Shown: in pieces, positions 22,055-33,132 of the stretch | Layout of the letters: each line of letters opens with the position of its first letter | Numbering within the stretch: position 1 is the stretch's first letter | Assembly (NCBI GenBank): GCA_015499995.1 | Contig: JADNRV010000018.1 | Span: 248,001-312,000, forward strand | Direction: 5' to 3' | Source of the DNA: Flammula alnicola | Lineage: Eukaryota > Basidiomycota > Agaricomycetes > Agaricales > Strophariaceae | Length of the DNA stretch: 64,000 bases | Translations under genes and position numbers: made by a program | The notes under the pieces: model-generated | The model's database searches: none | The model's input: only the letters and a program-made list of their open reading frames with translations | What the model was told of the DNA's origin: nothing

Positions 22055-24035
22055 ATGAGCGGGTGTATGTTCTCTTTATTGCACTATACAGGTCTACGAA
22101 ACTGACATATATCGAACAGTCCGGTTCCTCAATCTCGTTCGGCCTTTCTTACCCATTTTGCCTGAAGTCTCGTCACCAGATCGAAAGGTATGCCTTTTTG
22201 TCTCAGGAAATACCTATCTTTTAACCATTCGCGACTTTCTAGGTTCCTTTCAACCAAAAAGTACTATGGACAGCTGTAACGCTGCTTATTTTCTTGGTCT
22301 GCTCGCAAGTGCCCTTGTACGGTATCATGTCCTCCGACTCGTCCGACCCTCTCTACTGGATGCGTGTTATCCTTGCCTCTAATCGTGGAACGCTCATGGA
22401 ACTCGGTATCACCCCAATCGTCACTTCAGGAATGATCATGCAGCTGCTTGCGGGTGCTAATCTCATCGACGTCGACTTTGGTCTCAAGGAGGATCGGGCT
22501 TTGTTCAGCGGTGCTCAAAAACGTGAGTTTTTAGCCTATTTGATTCATCACTTCATACCTTCTCGTTGTGTCCCTGCGAGCGAGATATTTTCGATTCTGT
22601 GGTGTGCATTTCGACGTGTCTGTGGTGTGCATCTCGACGTGTCTGTGATAGTCTTCGCGCCCGCGTGACCGGCGCGAGCTACATGCCCGGAATCACTCCA
22701 CATTCTCTTTCCCGATCATCTCTATTTCCTTTTGCTCGGTACTGATTCTTTTTTCGCATAGTTTTCGCTCTCATCATCTCGCTCGGCCAGGCAACGGTAT
22801 ACGTCCTCACGGGTCTCTACGGCCAACCGAAGGACCTCGGTGCCGGTGTTTGCCTTCTCCTCATCATCCAACTCATCGTCGCCGCCCTCATCGTCATCCT
22901 CCTCGACGAGCTCCTTCAGAAGGGCTACGGTCTCGGCTCCGGCATCAACTTGTTCATCGCGACCAACATTTGCGAGTCCATCGTGTGGAAAGCGTTCTCT
23001 CCCACGACCGTCAACATCGGGCGCGGCTCCGAGTTCGAAGGCGCCATCGTAGCCCTCTTCCACCTCCTCTTCACCTGGCACGATAAAGGCCGTGCGCTCC
23101 GCGAGGCCTTCTGGAGAGAGCGTCTGCCCAATGTTATGAGCTTGTTCTCGACCGTCGTTATCTTTGCTGTCGTCATTTACCTCCAGGGATTCCGTATTGA
23201 GATCCCGGTGAAGAGCAACAGGTTCCGCGGCCAGCGTGGATCGTACCCCGTCAAGCTGTTCTACACCTCGAACATGCCCATTATGCTGCAGTCCGCGTTG
23301 ACCTCGAATGTTTTCATCGTCTCGCAGATGCTCGCAACACGCTTCCCCAGCAACCTCTTGGTCAAGATCCTCGGTGTTTGGGAGGTACGCATTGGCAATC
23401 TCACATGTGGTGTTTCGTATGGCTGACGCTTATTCACTTTATGTAGCCTCTTGAAGACTCTCCTCAGCTTCGCGCCACATCTGGTATCGCGTACTACATG
23501 TCCCCTCCTCACACAATCAAGGAAGCCGTTCTCGACCCCATCCACACCGCTGTGTACATTACCTTCATGCTTTCCGCCTGCGCTCTGTTCTCCAAGACCT
23601 GGATCGAAGTCTCTGGATCAGGCCCTCGGGACGTGGCTAAGCAGCTCAAAGATCAACAGATGGTATGTTGTCTTCCTATTTGTCACTGCCATGTTTCGCA
23701 TCTCAGGGTCGTGCTTCTTTTTCTTTCTAGGTTATGGCTGGACACCGTGAAGGCTCGATGTACAAAGAACTCAAGCGTATCATCCCGACCGCTGCCGCAT
23801 TTGGCGGTGCCATCCTGGGCTTGCTCTCCGTCGCTGCTGATCTCTCTGGCGCTATTGGAAGTGGAACGGGTATCCTCATGGCTGTCACCATTATCTACAG
23901 CTGTACGTCCCCTTTTTTTCTTACTGTTTTTCTCGTTTGTGGTTCCTGATATATTCTCGTGCTCTTGCAGACTGGGAAATCGGCATGCGCGAGTCTGGTG
24001 GCCCCGAGATGGCAGCGTTTGGTGACCTCCTGTAA
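22055..24035 (+). CDS. SEC61: Protein transport protein Sec61 subunit alpha
   Basis: Channel-forming subunit of the ER translocon for co- and post-translational protein entry. Seven exons (22055-22064, 22120-22187, 22243-22522, 22762-23384, 23447-23662, 23731-23902, 23971-24035) join in frame to 477 aa, the family's usual size. The first exon has only ten bases (ATG AGC GGG T) and joins to give [20 protein letters not shown]. Landmarks are the plug region after [56 protein letters not shown], the cytosolic loop [17 protein letters not shown] that contacts the ribosome, and the end [12 protein letters not shown]. It is complete and highly conserved; intron 3 is unusually long here (239 nt). 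Confidence 0.97.
22596..22641 (+). repeat. 23-bp tandem duplication inside a Sec61 intron
   Basis: Two copies of TCTGTGGTGTGCATTTCGAC... at 22596 and 22619 differ at one base. They lie in intron 3 and help explain its length. Confidence 0.75.
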
Positions 24036-25265
24036 TTCGTTCGCTCGTAGCAAAACGAAAATGGAACGGTGTCATGCGATAGTTGGGCGAGCTCGTGGTT
24101 GGGATGAACGCAATGATATTAATTTATACGCGCGCCTCAAGGAGAGGATGAATTGGCATTCGATGGATACTTTCGGCTAGGACGATCGTTGCGCATTGGG
24201 AGGTCGGCGGGCAGTTGGAAGTTCCCCCTTTGTTTCTAATCTCGTCCGGTTCCTCCTTGTGTAAAAAAAAAGATAATTTAATCTCGCTGCCCTCTAGGAC
24301 TTGTGTTGTGAGATGAAAATGCTGGAATATGATGGTGTGCTTCTTGAGGTGGTGTGATACTTCTCGCAGCGACCAGGAGCCAGGAGGCACAGAATATAAG
24401 TACAGGATTCGGGAACCCCATATTTTCCCTGATTTCATACAGTCCATGGAGTCACATGCAGCGGCCGGCAGGCATCAGCTTCGTCAGCTCACCAGTCCAA
24501 ACAACGCGTCGCGAAGCATGCCTTCGAGGTGGGTTTTTAATCGTAGCCTTCTGTTTCATTCCGTGTCGATTCAACTGGAAATATGTGCTTAAGGATGTGC
24601 ATACAGGTACGTATGCCAGAACCTTCTGTTAGTTCTTCAGAGCACTTTGCAAGACTGCGCTCTAGTCCTCGGGAGGCGGCTATAGTGTCACTACACCGTA
24701 TAAAGATCCTTGAGGCTTGAACGTTTGAACCCTGGTACGCGTCTCGAGCCCATCTACAAACTCAAATTCGATTGTCTTACTTGCTTCTGTAGGCCCACCT
24801 CGACCCCGCCGCCTTGGCGCTTAGCAGTGAACGCATTTTATGTTATGGCCTCATAATTGATCCGAGTCCCGACAAACGTGTGTCATTAAGAAATGGTATT
24901 TTTAGTCACCGCCTCTTCCCCAACGTCGATGAATATTTTTGTAAGTGATCTTTGTACACGACAGTCTTCTGGGATTTGAATGTACTGCTAATTCTTGGCT
25001 TTGAAGGATTTTTCTGATTTATAGAACGACTGTGAGCCTTGAGGTAAAAATCGCCAAGAGTGGAGAGGCGGGAGCGGATTGCCGAATGCTCAAAGGTTCG
25101 GCACATATCAAGAGACTAGAGTTGACTTCACCTTTGATGGCACACGACTGTAATTCGTCCGATTTCCTCATAACCCCTCCACTTTTCTCCACAATGCCTT
25201 TATAGGTACTCTCACATCTTCAAAACATCCACAACATACCCTCTGATACATTCATCAGGACTACC
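24036..25265. other. Intergenic, no firm gene
   Basis: 3' flank of Sec61 and promoter side of the phosphate transporter. Open frames at 24329-24632 lack motifs. Nothing else recognised. Confidence 0.45.
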
Positions 25266-27859
25266 ATGGCGGAACCTCAAGTTCTGCTAAACCCGAAAGC
25301 CTCGACCATGTCGTTAGGAGAGATTGCCCGGCATCGCGCCAATCTCGAGGAGGTTGACAGGCAGGAGGGTCGACCCCCGTTTATGCTCACCATGACCGAG
25401 CTCAAGCTCATTGGAATAGCCGGTGTCGGATTTTTTTGGATGGTAAGTTTTGTTAAGCGCCGTGATCTTAGAAACGCATTGACGAATGTCCGTCAGCTTA
25501 CGATCTCTTCATCATTAACGTATATACTCTATTCGTTATGTGGGTTGAAAAACATCGAACTGAGGATATTTGTAGCCTGTAACAACAATGCTTCAATATC
25601 GACTCTATGGAGGTGGTCAGCTTCCCACCAACCTCGAGGGCTTCGTCAAGGCTGGCGCCAACATCGGTAGTGTCATCGGTCAATTTCTCTTTGGTGCGTC
25701 CTGTCTGTTAACAAAAAAAAACATGCATCTTGATGTTGCTTCGTGTCATAAGGTTATCTCGCAGATTCACTTGGGCGAAAAGCTGTCTGTGAGTATCCAC
25801 CCACGTTCATCCCCACATCCTTTCCCTGTGGCGTCTACAGCTATTTATACCCAAAACTATAGATGGAAAAGAGCTCATGCTCATCATCGTCGCCACCATC
25901 CTTAGCATGTCTACCCCAACCGGCTCGCTCAGCCCTAATTCATGCCTTATATATCTGGGTATGTTTCGTATCCTCCTCGGTGTCGGCGTCGGTGGAGACT
26001 ATCCCATGTCCGCGTCGGTAGCCTCTGAGCGAGCTAACGTCCGGAAACGCGGAACTATGCTGGCGTATGTCTTCTCTAGCCAGGGTTGGGGAAGCCTCGT
26101 CGGCAGCTTGCTTACGATGATCGTCTTGCTGTGCTACAAAAACGTGATGGACACGAAAGGCGAGACCTCTAAAGTAGATGGAGGTGCGTCAGTTTGTTTT
26201 TTACATCCCTAAAATCTCTCTCTCTCTTTCTTATTTTTTTTTTTCCAGTATGGCGTATTGTCATTGGCTTCTCCCTTATACCTGCTTTTGGCACGCTCTA
26301 CCAACGCCTCACGCTCCCTGAATCGACACGTTATGTATTAGCGCAGAAGATCAGACACCAAGACCTAGCCAATGAGGCTGCAGACAGCATTGAGCTCCTC
26401 AAGAAAGAGCAGAAACCACAACACGAGCACATAAAAATGGATAATCTAACACCCTCGGGTCGTTCTATCGATAACGCGGAAAGGCCTACGACAGCGGAAG
26501 ACCAGAACAACGTCCCAGGGAGCACCTCGTCGTCGCAGAACGGGGCATCGGTCGAGAAAAATGACGCAGTCGACGTGGCCACAGCGCCCATCGAAGTTGT
26601 TGTCAAGAAGGCGGCGCATATCAGAGGTACGCTTTCTGCCCCTCGTTTAACATGTCAGTGAGGTGCTCACGCGGAAGATGCTCATATAGAAGCCATCACA
26701 TACTTCTCGGAGTGGCGCCACGCAAAATTATTGATCGGAACGTGCATGTGCTGGTTTCTCCTCGACATTGCGTGCGTCAGATCTTCCAGTCAGCTTTTTC
26801 TTTCTCTGACATTTACTTACTTTCGTGCTCTAGATTCTATGGCATCAACCTGAATCAGAATATCGTCCTTCAACAAATTGGATATGATGGATCGACGGGA
26901 ACACCTTGGGAGCGTCTTTTCAAGATATCGACTGGAGGTATCATTATCACCGCCCTCGGTTTCGTACCCGGTATGCTCTACCTGTCCCTTATCGTCCCCT
27001 TCATGTTCATAAAATCTCACTGCATCTGCGATTAGGATACTACGCTACAGTTCTGACCATCGAAATCCTCGGCCGCAAATGGATCCAGATTCAAGGTTTC
27101 CTTGCCGCTGCTCTTTTCCGTACGTTCTTCTTTCCGCATTTCATTATACACTTGATTATACCTCCATCGCAGTGGGCATCCTCGCCGGAAAGTTTCATTC
27201 ACTAAGCAAAGTGGCCTTCATTGTTTGTTTCGCTTTCCTCCAATTCTTCTTCAATTTTGGTGCAAACACGTGAGTTCTTTCCGGTGTCCCCTCCGACAGT
27301 GATATTTGCGGTTTATTGACTCAGTATTACTGTAGAACAACATATGTGAGTCACGGGTTTGATCTGATTCCATGAAAAAAATCGCTGATTCACTTGTTGC
27401 TAGTGCTATCCCGCTGAAGGTACGTTTGATGTCTTCCCTGTATAATCCGCCGCTACGGACCTGTTTCGCATAGTTTTCCCCACACGTTTCCGTGCGAGTG
27501 CCCACGGCACTTCAGCAGCATGCGGAAAGGCCGGCGCTATCATCACTGCGCTTGTGTTCAACACGCTGAGCAAGAAGATCGGAACACCTGCTGTTCTATG
27601 GAGTGCGCTGCTTTCACCTTTCCTGCATGAGAGAAACACTGCTGACGATTATCTTTTTTGTTTGTTTGATAGTCTTTGTTGGATGTTGCATCGCCGGTGC
27701 CTGTGCGTCCTCTCTATAAACGTATATGCAGAAATTGACGTCTTCGTTCTAGTCTTCACTCTTCTTCTCCCTGAAGTCAAGGGCCGCGATCCGGACGTGA
27801 TTCTCGCGGAAGAGATCCGCGTACGGCGCGAAGAGAGACGTGCCGCCCATAGTCACTAG
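25266..27859 (+). CDS. PHO84: High-affinity inorganic phosphate transporter, PHO84-type MFS
   Basis: Plasma-membrane phosphate:H+ symporter of the major facilitator superfamily. Recognised blocks are [22 protein letters not shown] (tiny exon 25497-25519), [46 protein letters not shown], the signature [40 protein letters not shown], a charged central loop, [19 protein letters not shown] sequence, [26 protein letters not shown] and PEVKGRDPD. About a dozen exons join well. One problem: between exon 1 (ends 25442) and the 23-nt exon the frame is one base short; a run of seven T at 25431-25437 is where eight would restore the usual [11 protein letters not shown]. Skipping the small exon keeps frame but deletes a conserved helix segment. 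It is either a sequencing error or an early inactivating change. Confidence 0.88.
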
Positions 27860-28574
27860 AGTAGATTCAGAACAAAGGTAACGAACGACTCATGAATGCA
27901 TAAACTAGCTGTACTTTAGAACTGTTTGTAATGGAGCCATCATGATCAATTTCATCATTTGGCCCTGCTCTTATTATAAGTAGTGATATTTGAAGATGGA
28001 TTATATCAAGAGGTACCCATAGAATTATTTTAAATTCGGAACTGGAAGCACACTGGGAGTCCTTGTCGTAGACACTACCGTCGTACTCGCACAATTTTCC
28101 GTATCTCGCTAGAGCTGGAGTTCCAATTCTATTGCAACGAGTTCACGTTTTCAATGCATGCCAACATGTCGAACCTTGAAATCCACAACCGCATGCACTG
28201 ACCCTGCCCCAGGCTCGTTTGATCTTTCTTAGTCTATCTTGTCTCCGCTGATTGGTATCGGTGACTCAAGCTTGCTTGAGCCATGATTGATCGTTCACAT
28301 CTACGCTCTCTAATCAATCGCCCTGGATCCCTGGAGAGATTCTTTCGACTCAACATCTAAGGTATATTCTATCCTTCTCTCTCAGCGTTCCTTGCTCTTA
28401 TGCACAGCAGATCCAAGAGCATAGCTAGCTTGTGATTGCTAAGTCTGCCCTTCGTCCTCCGGCTTCGTCCATCCTGAACGCTTGCTGCCGCCATCACCCT
28501 CTGCCTGCCCTCGTTCGGTGTCCTAGAGTCCGAAGTTACGATCCACGCCGGCGGAAAGCAAGCCCATCCCTGCA
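27860..28574. other. Intergenic between convergent genes
   Basis: Shared 3' region of the phosphate transporter (+) and the Mpv17-like gene (-). No gene recognised. Confidence 0.5.
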
Positions 28575-30110
28575 TCAGGCGGGGTTCTCTGCGCGCGATG
28601 AATGTGTACTGACGGTCGCCAGCCCATCGCGTCCCGTTACTTCGTGCCTGGCGTTCGACGCGCTGAGGTACGTATCTATGAGTGCAGAGGGAGGGAGTTC
28701 GGTGTCGGGAATGAGCACTGAACGTTGAACATGGCGACAGGCGCGAGGAAGAGAAGAGACGATGGAAAGTAAAGTAAACACGCACTCCAAAATACGCTAG
28801 CCATGCTCACCACCACGACCCGCAGATGCGGCGGGGTGAGCGACAAGTTGATGATTTGTGTCGGGATGTAGACGACCCTGGGAGGTGGTGGATGTCAGGT
28901 GGCAGATATCGAACCGGAAGGAGGAGTTCAAGAAGGAAATAGGAAAGGATGTCAAAACGTCAAGAAGCGAGAAATGAACTTGAAAGCAAATGACGATGGA
29001 ACATCAATCGACATTGAGACCAATAGATGGATAAATCCAGACGGAGAGAATCAGGGATGAGGACATACCAGCTAAGAAGAAGTGTTGGGACGAACGTCTG
29101 CGGACCAGACACAGTATAGATATGACACAGTGGAGAGAGTTATCAGCACAGGCCGAGTACCAGAAACAGAAAAAAAAATGCGCGAGAGAACCACAGACTC
29201 ACGGCTCTGACACGATCCGCCGCTTCACTGGGCCTACCCTCCAGAGCGCTCATCGTGCCGTAGAAGGACGCCACGGCGGCTAATAGTAGGTGCGTATTCG
29301 TGTTCAGAGCAATGTAAAATGCAGGCAGGCAATCAGCACAAGTCCAGGTATAGGAAAGGCGAGATGAGACTAGACGAGCGCACCAGGTGAAAAGATCGCC
29401 TGATCCAACGATACCTAGACAAAGAAAAAAAAGCGAGAGGTTGGTATTCACATAACGTCGGGTAAAGTGGCTGCCGGACGCACCCTGTAGATGAGCGCCG
29501 TGGTCCGTCTGGGAGTCTGGATTTGGTTGAGGAATTGATACCACTTCGTCATGGCGGGTCCGAATAGGGCGCCTTGGATGAGTAGTGCATTCAAATTTAA
29601 ATTAGAGAAGGGGTGAACCGGTGACGGTTTAGTTGAGCGACACAAGCGCCGAGTGCAAGGCATATTTACCTCGATAGAGCGTGAGTCGTGCAGTACGTGA
29701 AAACTAGCGATGAGGATGGTTAGTTAGTGCGAGTATATTTTTTCATGGAAGAGAAGGACATAAGAATAGTTCGAAGACACAAAACATGGCAGTAGGCATA
29801 AGTGCCCACCAAGGAAAATCAAGAATTCATCTGCCAACACGAAACGAACTTGAGGGAAAAAAGGAAAGCTACACACGCACATCATGCTCCCGCCCCTTCC
29901 CTTCGATGCCCTGCTGCGCTACAACATCTCCCACACCAAACAGAAAGGCCCCAGTGATGCATTGGGTCAACATCGGTCGCCGCAGCAGGAGTGCACTGTC
30001 GGTAGTGGATGTTACAAGAGTCAGCCATTATCGAGGAAATGGCCACGGCACGAGGTAATCCTGTGTGGCTGTAGACTTACATACTTGTATAAACGGAGAA
30101 GGTGGGCCAT
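28575..30110 (-). CDS. Mpv17/PMP22 family membrane protein
   Basis: Small four-helix protein of the inner mitochondrial or peroxisomal membrane (family of human MPV17/PXMP2 and yeast SYM1). Nine exons (30110-30085, 29995-29881, 29703-29670, 29572-29484, 29414-29384, 29279-29203, 29097-29069, 28877-28786, 28675-28575) join exactly in frame to 197 aa. Read-through gives MAHLLRLYNALLLRRPMLTQ, GDVVAQQGIEGKG, GALFGPAMTKWYQFL, VSLDQAIFSP, the family signature region SWVVYIPTQIINLSLTPPHL and a final FWNTYLS. Two exons are only 26-31 nt long, which hides the gene from simple frame searches. It runs toward the phosphate transporter. Which organelle it serves cannot be told from sequence here. Confidence 0.92.
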
Positions 30111-30724
30111 TGTCATCTAGTTTAAGGGATAAAGACGGAGGATGTGGAGCTTGAGAGAGCTGTCAAAACAGAGTTGAGCCTTGCATCCTTCGACCACTGG
30201 AAAAGAGAGAGCAACGGAGGGTTCGCCAAGCAGAAAACCGGCTTTGCAGCTTCTGCGGTGGCAAATATCTGAGCCTCAAAGTCCGCGCTAAAGTGTTTAT
30301 CGACATCCGAACGTTGGACTTGCTTTGCTGAGACAGCTAACTGCAAAACGATAGGCCAGTTTCGCCTAGCATTGATGCATTGATGTTCAACGTTCAACGT
30401 TCAGCCTTTTGTTTGTTTTGTATGTGGTAAGTACCCGGCAATGGAAGGCCAGCCGGTTACTGCCGTCCAGCGCCTCTGACGGCCAACAAACGGCTGGATG
30501 CAAAGCAGCGTTATGATTGGTCAAAAGGAGCGGCTCCATCCGAAAAGGCCAAATCCCGACGATGATCAAAACTGGCCTATCGTTTTGCAGTTAGCTGGAA
30601 ACACGGTTTCCCAGAGGGGACTACAAAATTTCGATGCTTTTGAACGCAAATATCTATATCGCCTTACAACTGGATACAAGGTACTTGTGTGCGAAAACCT
30701 TGATCCACATCATATATAACCATT
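30111..30724. other. Non-coding stretch holding a 28-bp inverted repeat
   Basis: Divergent upstream side of the Mpv17-like gene. Apart from the inverted repeat (30335-30596) there is no recognised gene. Confidence 0.45.
30335..30596. repeat. Perfect 28-bp inverted repeat with 206-bp spacer
   Basis: Arms 30335-30362 (starting AGCTAACTGCAAAACG) and 30569-30596 are exact reverse complements. The spacer carries no coding sequence; it contains a doubled GTTCAACGTTCAACGTTCA near 30388. The size suggests a very small non-autonomous TIR element, but no target duplication is evident. Confidence 0.75.
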
Positions 30725-31066
30725 GCAAGATGCAGCGTTTGCCAGCTAACGTCCTCCTGCCACTGGCATGCTGACACCAGTCGATAGGCCTGCGAGATTA
30801 TAAAGTAAGCGTGTTCCTGAAATATGACTGATCGCCTGATAGAATTCTTCCTGCCCATACATAACTGCTCGCAACTGTTTGCAACATCCGTTATTCTGTT
30901 GCGCCTAACTTGAAAGTTATAGGCCCAGATGCGAAGCCATACAATCCGAGTCAAGCCTCCAAATCGCACAATGACGACACTGTTCTATCTCGCCACTGCG
31001 TCTTTATTTTCAATGCTATGTAGCCGCAAGCATTTCTTCGGTTCAGCGTTCGGGACAACCCAAGCG
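30725..31066 (+). pseudogene. Truncated copy of the WSC gene's 5' end
   Basis: The segment 30725-31020 resembles 31385-31700, the promoter and first exon of the WSC gene: shared words include CAGAATTCTTCC/AGAATTCTTCC, GCTCGCAACTGTT, TAACTTGAA, GGCCCAGA and CTCGCCAC. Its ATG at 30971 begins MTTLFYLATASLFSML, like MAILSCLATAAIFLFF of the real gene, but the frame ends after 31 codons at about 31066 and no WSC exon follows. The TATA word of the functional copy (TATATAA) is degraded here (TTATAGG). Confidence 0.6.
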
Positions 31067-31579
31067 AGCAATTGAAAAACAGAAAACACTGATAAAACTA
31101 TATCTTTTCTAAATTTAAGCTGCATCTTGTTACTATTTATAGATCACCTAACGCGGAAGGTCTCAAGTTGATTTCTGCCGTGCAATAAACGGTCCTCTAT
31201 CTATTCATAAACGACAAGTTGGAGATTGACATGAGTGACATCTTCTGGGCCGCTCTATAGCTGTCCAACATTGAGACCGCAGAACTGATTACAATTAAGT
31301 TACGCCGATTTTAAACAGTGCATACTTATGTATCTCTTGCTTTAGAAGGTACTTGCGCCGCAAAGCCTCAATCCATATGACAATTGCAGGACGCAACATC
31401 CGATCTACCTATGCACGTACATCCGACACATGGCACCGGTCGACAGGCTTACGAAATTCTAAGAATAAAGCAAACATGTTCTTGCAATTCAACTGATTGT
31501 TTGACAGAATTCTTCCCGTGCATAGCTGTTCGCAACTGTTCACAACCTCATTTGTTCTGATGTGCATAACTTGAACGTG

Positions 31580-31586
31580 TATATAA
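31580..31586 (+). promoter_or_regulatory. TATA box of the WSC gene
   Basis: TATATAA 64 bp before the ATG at 31644, in the conserved block TAACTTGAACGTGTATATAAGC. Confidence 0.55.
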
Positions 31587-31643
31587 GCCCAGACGCCATG
31601 CCTTTTACAGCGACGCCATCTAATCCAGCCTTCAAATTATACA

Positions 31644-32776
31644 ATGGCTATATTATCATGTCTCGCCACAGCGGCCATCTTCTTATTCTTTTCAATCCTC
31701 GGTGTAAGTGAATTCATAATCAATGAAACCAACCCCACTTCAATTCCACACCTACGTACCAGGTCCGGGGTGGCACGCTGCATGGGCCCGGGGGCAGTAC
31801 GCTCCAGCAACGACAAGCCTCGTCTTCTCCGCTCGGACCTGTAGCCGGCTGGCTTCAGCTCCCAGGATGTTACACGTGCGCTATTTCCTTTCACGTTGCG
31901 ATATATTATACCGAGGAAAATATTATAGGGATGATAACGCAGCTTCTCGGACTCTATTAGGGCCCTCATTTACCGACACTGCTGTGTCCCCTCTCGAATG
32001 CACGGCTTTCTGCGATAACCTGGGGGTCTTTGGATTTGCTGGAATCGAATTCGCCCGGGTTTGCAATTTTGAAGACAGTATACTATCTGCCAAAAACTAA
32101 TCCATTTCCTTAGGAATGCTGTATGATATTATCCGTTCTACTTATAAGTGCACAGCTGAATTTACTCATGCAGACTGCGGTTCCGTGATTCGACCTGGAT
32201 TGGGAAACCTAACGGATAGCTCTGAATGCAACCTTCCATGCGAAGGAGATCCCTCACTCACCTGCGGTGGCCCGTCTCGGCTTACTATATTTAATAGGCC
32301 GGGCAGGAACGGGCCTCAAATTAGAGAAAATGCGTTTACCTGGAATTACATTGGATGTTTCTCGTATGTAATTGAATACCCTTACTATGAACCCTGACTT
32401 GCTCACCTGGTAGATGCAGAGACGGCCCTAATCGTACACTTTCTGCAAGGCTTAACCCAGATGAGCCCCTTCCAACGGATGAGCCTGTCAGTTGTACAGA
32501 GACGTGCAGACATCATAGTTTCTCGTTTGCAGGACTTGAATTCGGGCAAGAATGCTGTAAGCTTCAGCACATTACACATTCACCTTCCTTTTCGACAATT
32601 CATATTAATTTAACTCTCTTTCAGGGTGTGGAAATTCAATTGAAAATAACCCCACGCAGCTCCCAGACGATTCCTGCCGCGCATTATCATGTGACGGCGA
32701 TGATCTCGAGGCCTGCGGTGCGCCCTTCGTAATTGTCTTATATCAAGACAGTGATCCAGTTGTACAATCAACTTAA
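31644..32776 (+). CDS. Secreted protein with two WSC domains
   Basis: WSC domains are cysteine-rich carbohydrate-binding modules found in fungal wall-stress sensors and in extracellular enzymes. Exon 1 gives a signal peptide (MAILSCLATAAIFLFFSILG). After a Ser/Gln-rich linker comes WSC 1: PGCYTDDNAASRTLLG, ECTAFCDNLGVFGFAGIEF, ECYCGSVI, CNLPCEGDPSLTCGGPSRLT. WSC 2 follows: IGCFSCRDGPNRTLSARL, CTETCRHHSFSFAGLEFGQEC, WCGNSIENN, DDSCRALSCDGDDLEACGAP and a short tail ending QST. Introns interrupt each domain at equivalent places (inside the ECYCG/ECWCG motif), so the two arose by internal duplication. There is no transmembrane segment and no catalytic domain, hence a secreted lectin-like protein rather than a Wsc1-type sensor. 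Confidence 0.87.
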
Positions 32777-33132
32777 AGAAGAAGATCAGTAACCTATACA
32801 ACTGCATTCGATCGATACACATTTGTAGTTGATTGTCGCAATAATGGATCCAGTCTGTGAGTTTTGTCCTGAGCGCTTAAATTCAGTTCATCAGTGCCGA
32901 GCGTTTCGTCAAATTTCCGTATACGGTAAAATGATGTCATATAACGGCTGACGCGCGTTACGGTTTCTTGACGAGAGGGCATCGCACAATGTATATCTAA
33001 TATATATTCGTATACCCGTAGTTCTATAGATTAATCCATGTAAATCGGATTCGTGATGGCACACTCTCGAGACGTTATCTAAAACCCAAAGAATAAATAG
33101 CAAAGACAGATGGAATGATGGATGGGGGAAAT
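32777..33132. other. Intergenic between convergent genes
   Basis: 3' flanks of the WSC gene (+) and the TRK gene (-). Nothing recognised. Confidence 0.5.

Noticed and set aside
22722..23081. 119-codon acidic minus-strand frame
   Set aside because: Antisense shadow of a Sec61 alpha exon.
24650..24740. Possible tRNA-like stretch (AACGTTTGAACCCTGG)
   Set aside because: No acceptor stem or anticodon arm could be paired.
29143..29544. 133-codon minus-strand frame as an independent gene
   Set aside because: Parts of it are exons of the Mpv17-like gene (LEGRPSEAADRVRA) in a frame that runs through introns.
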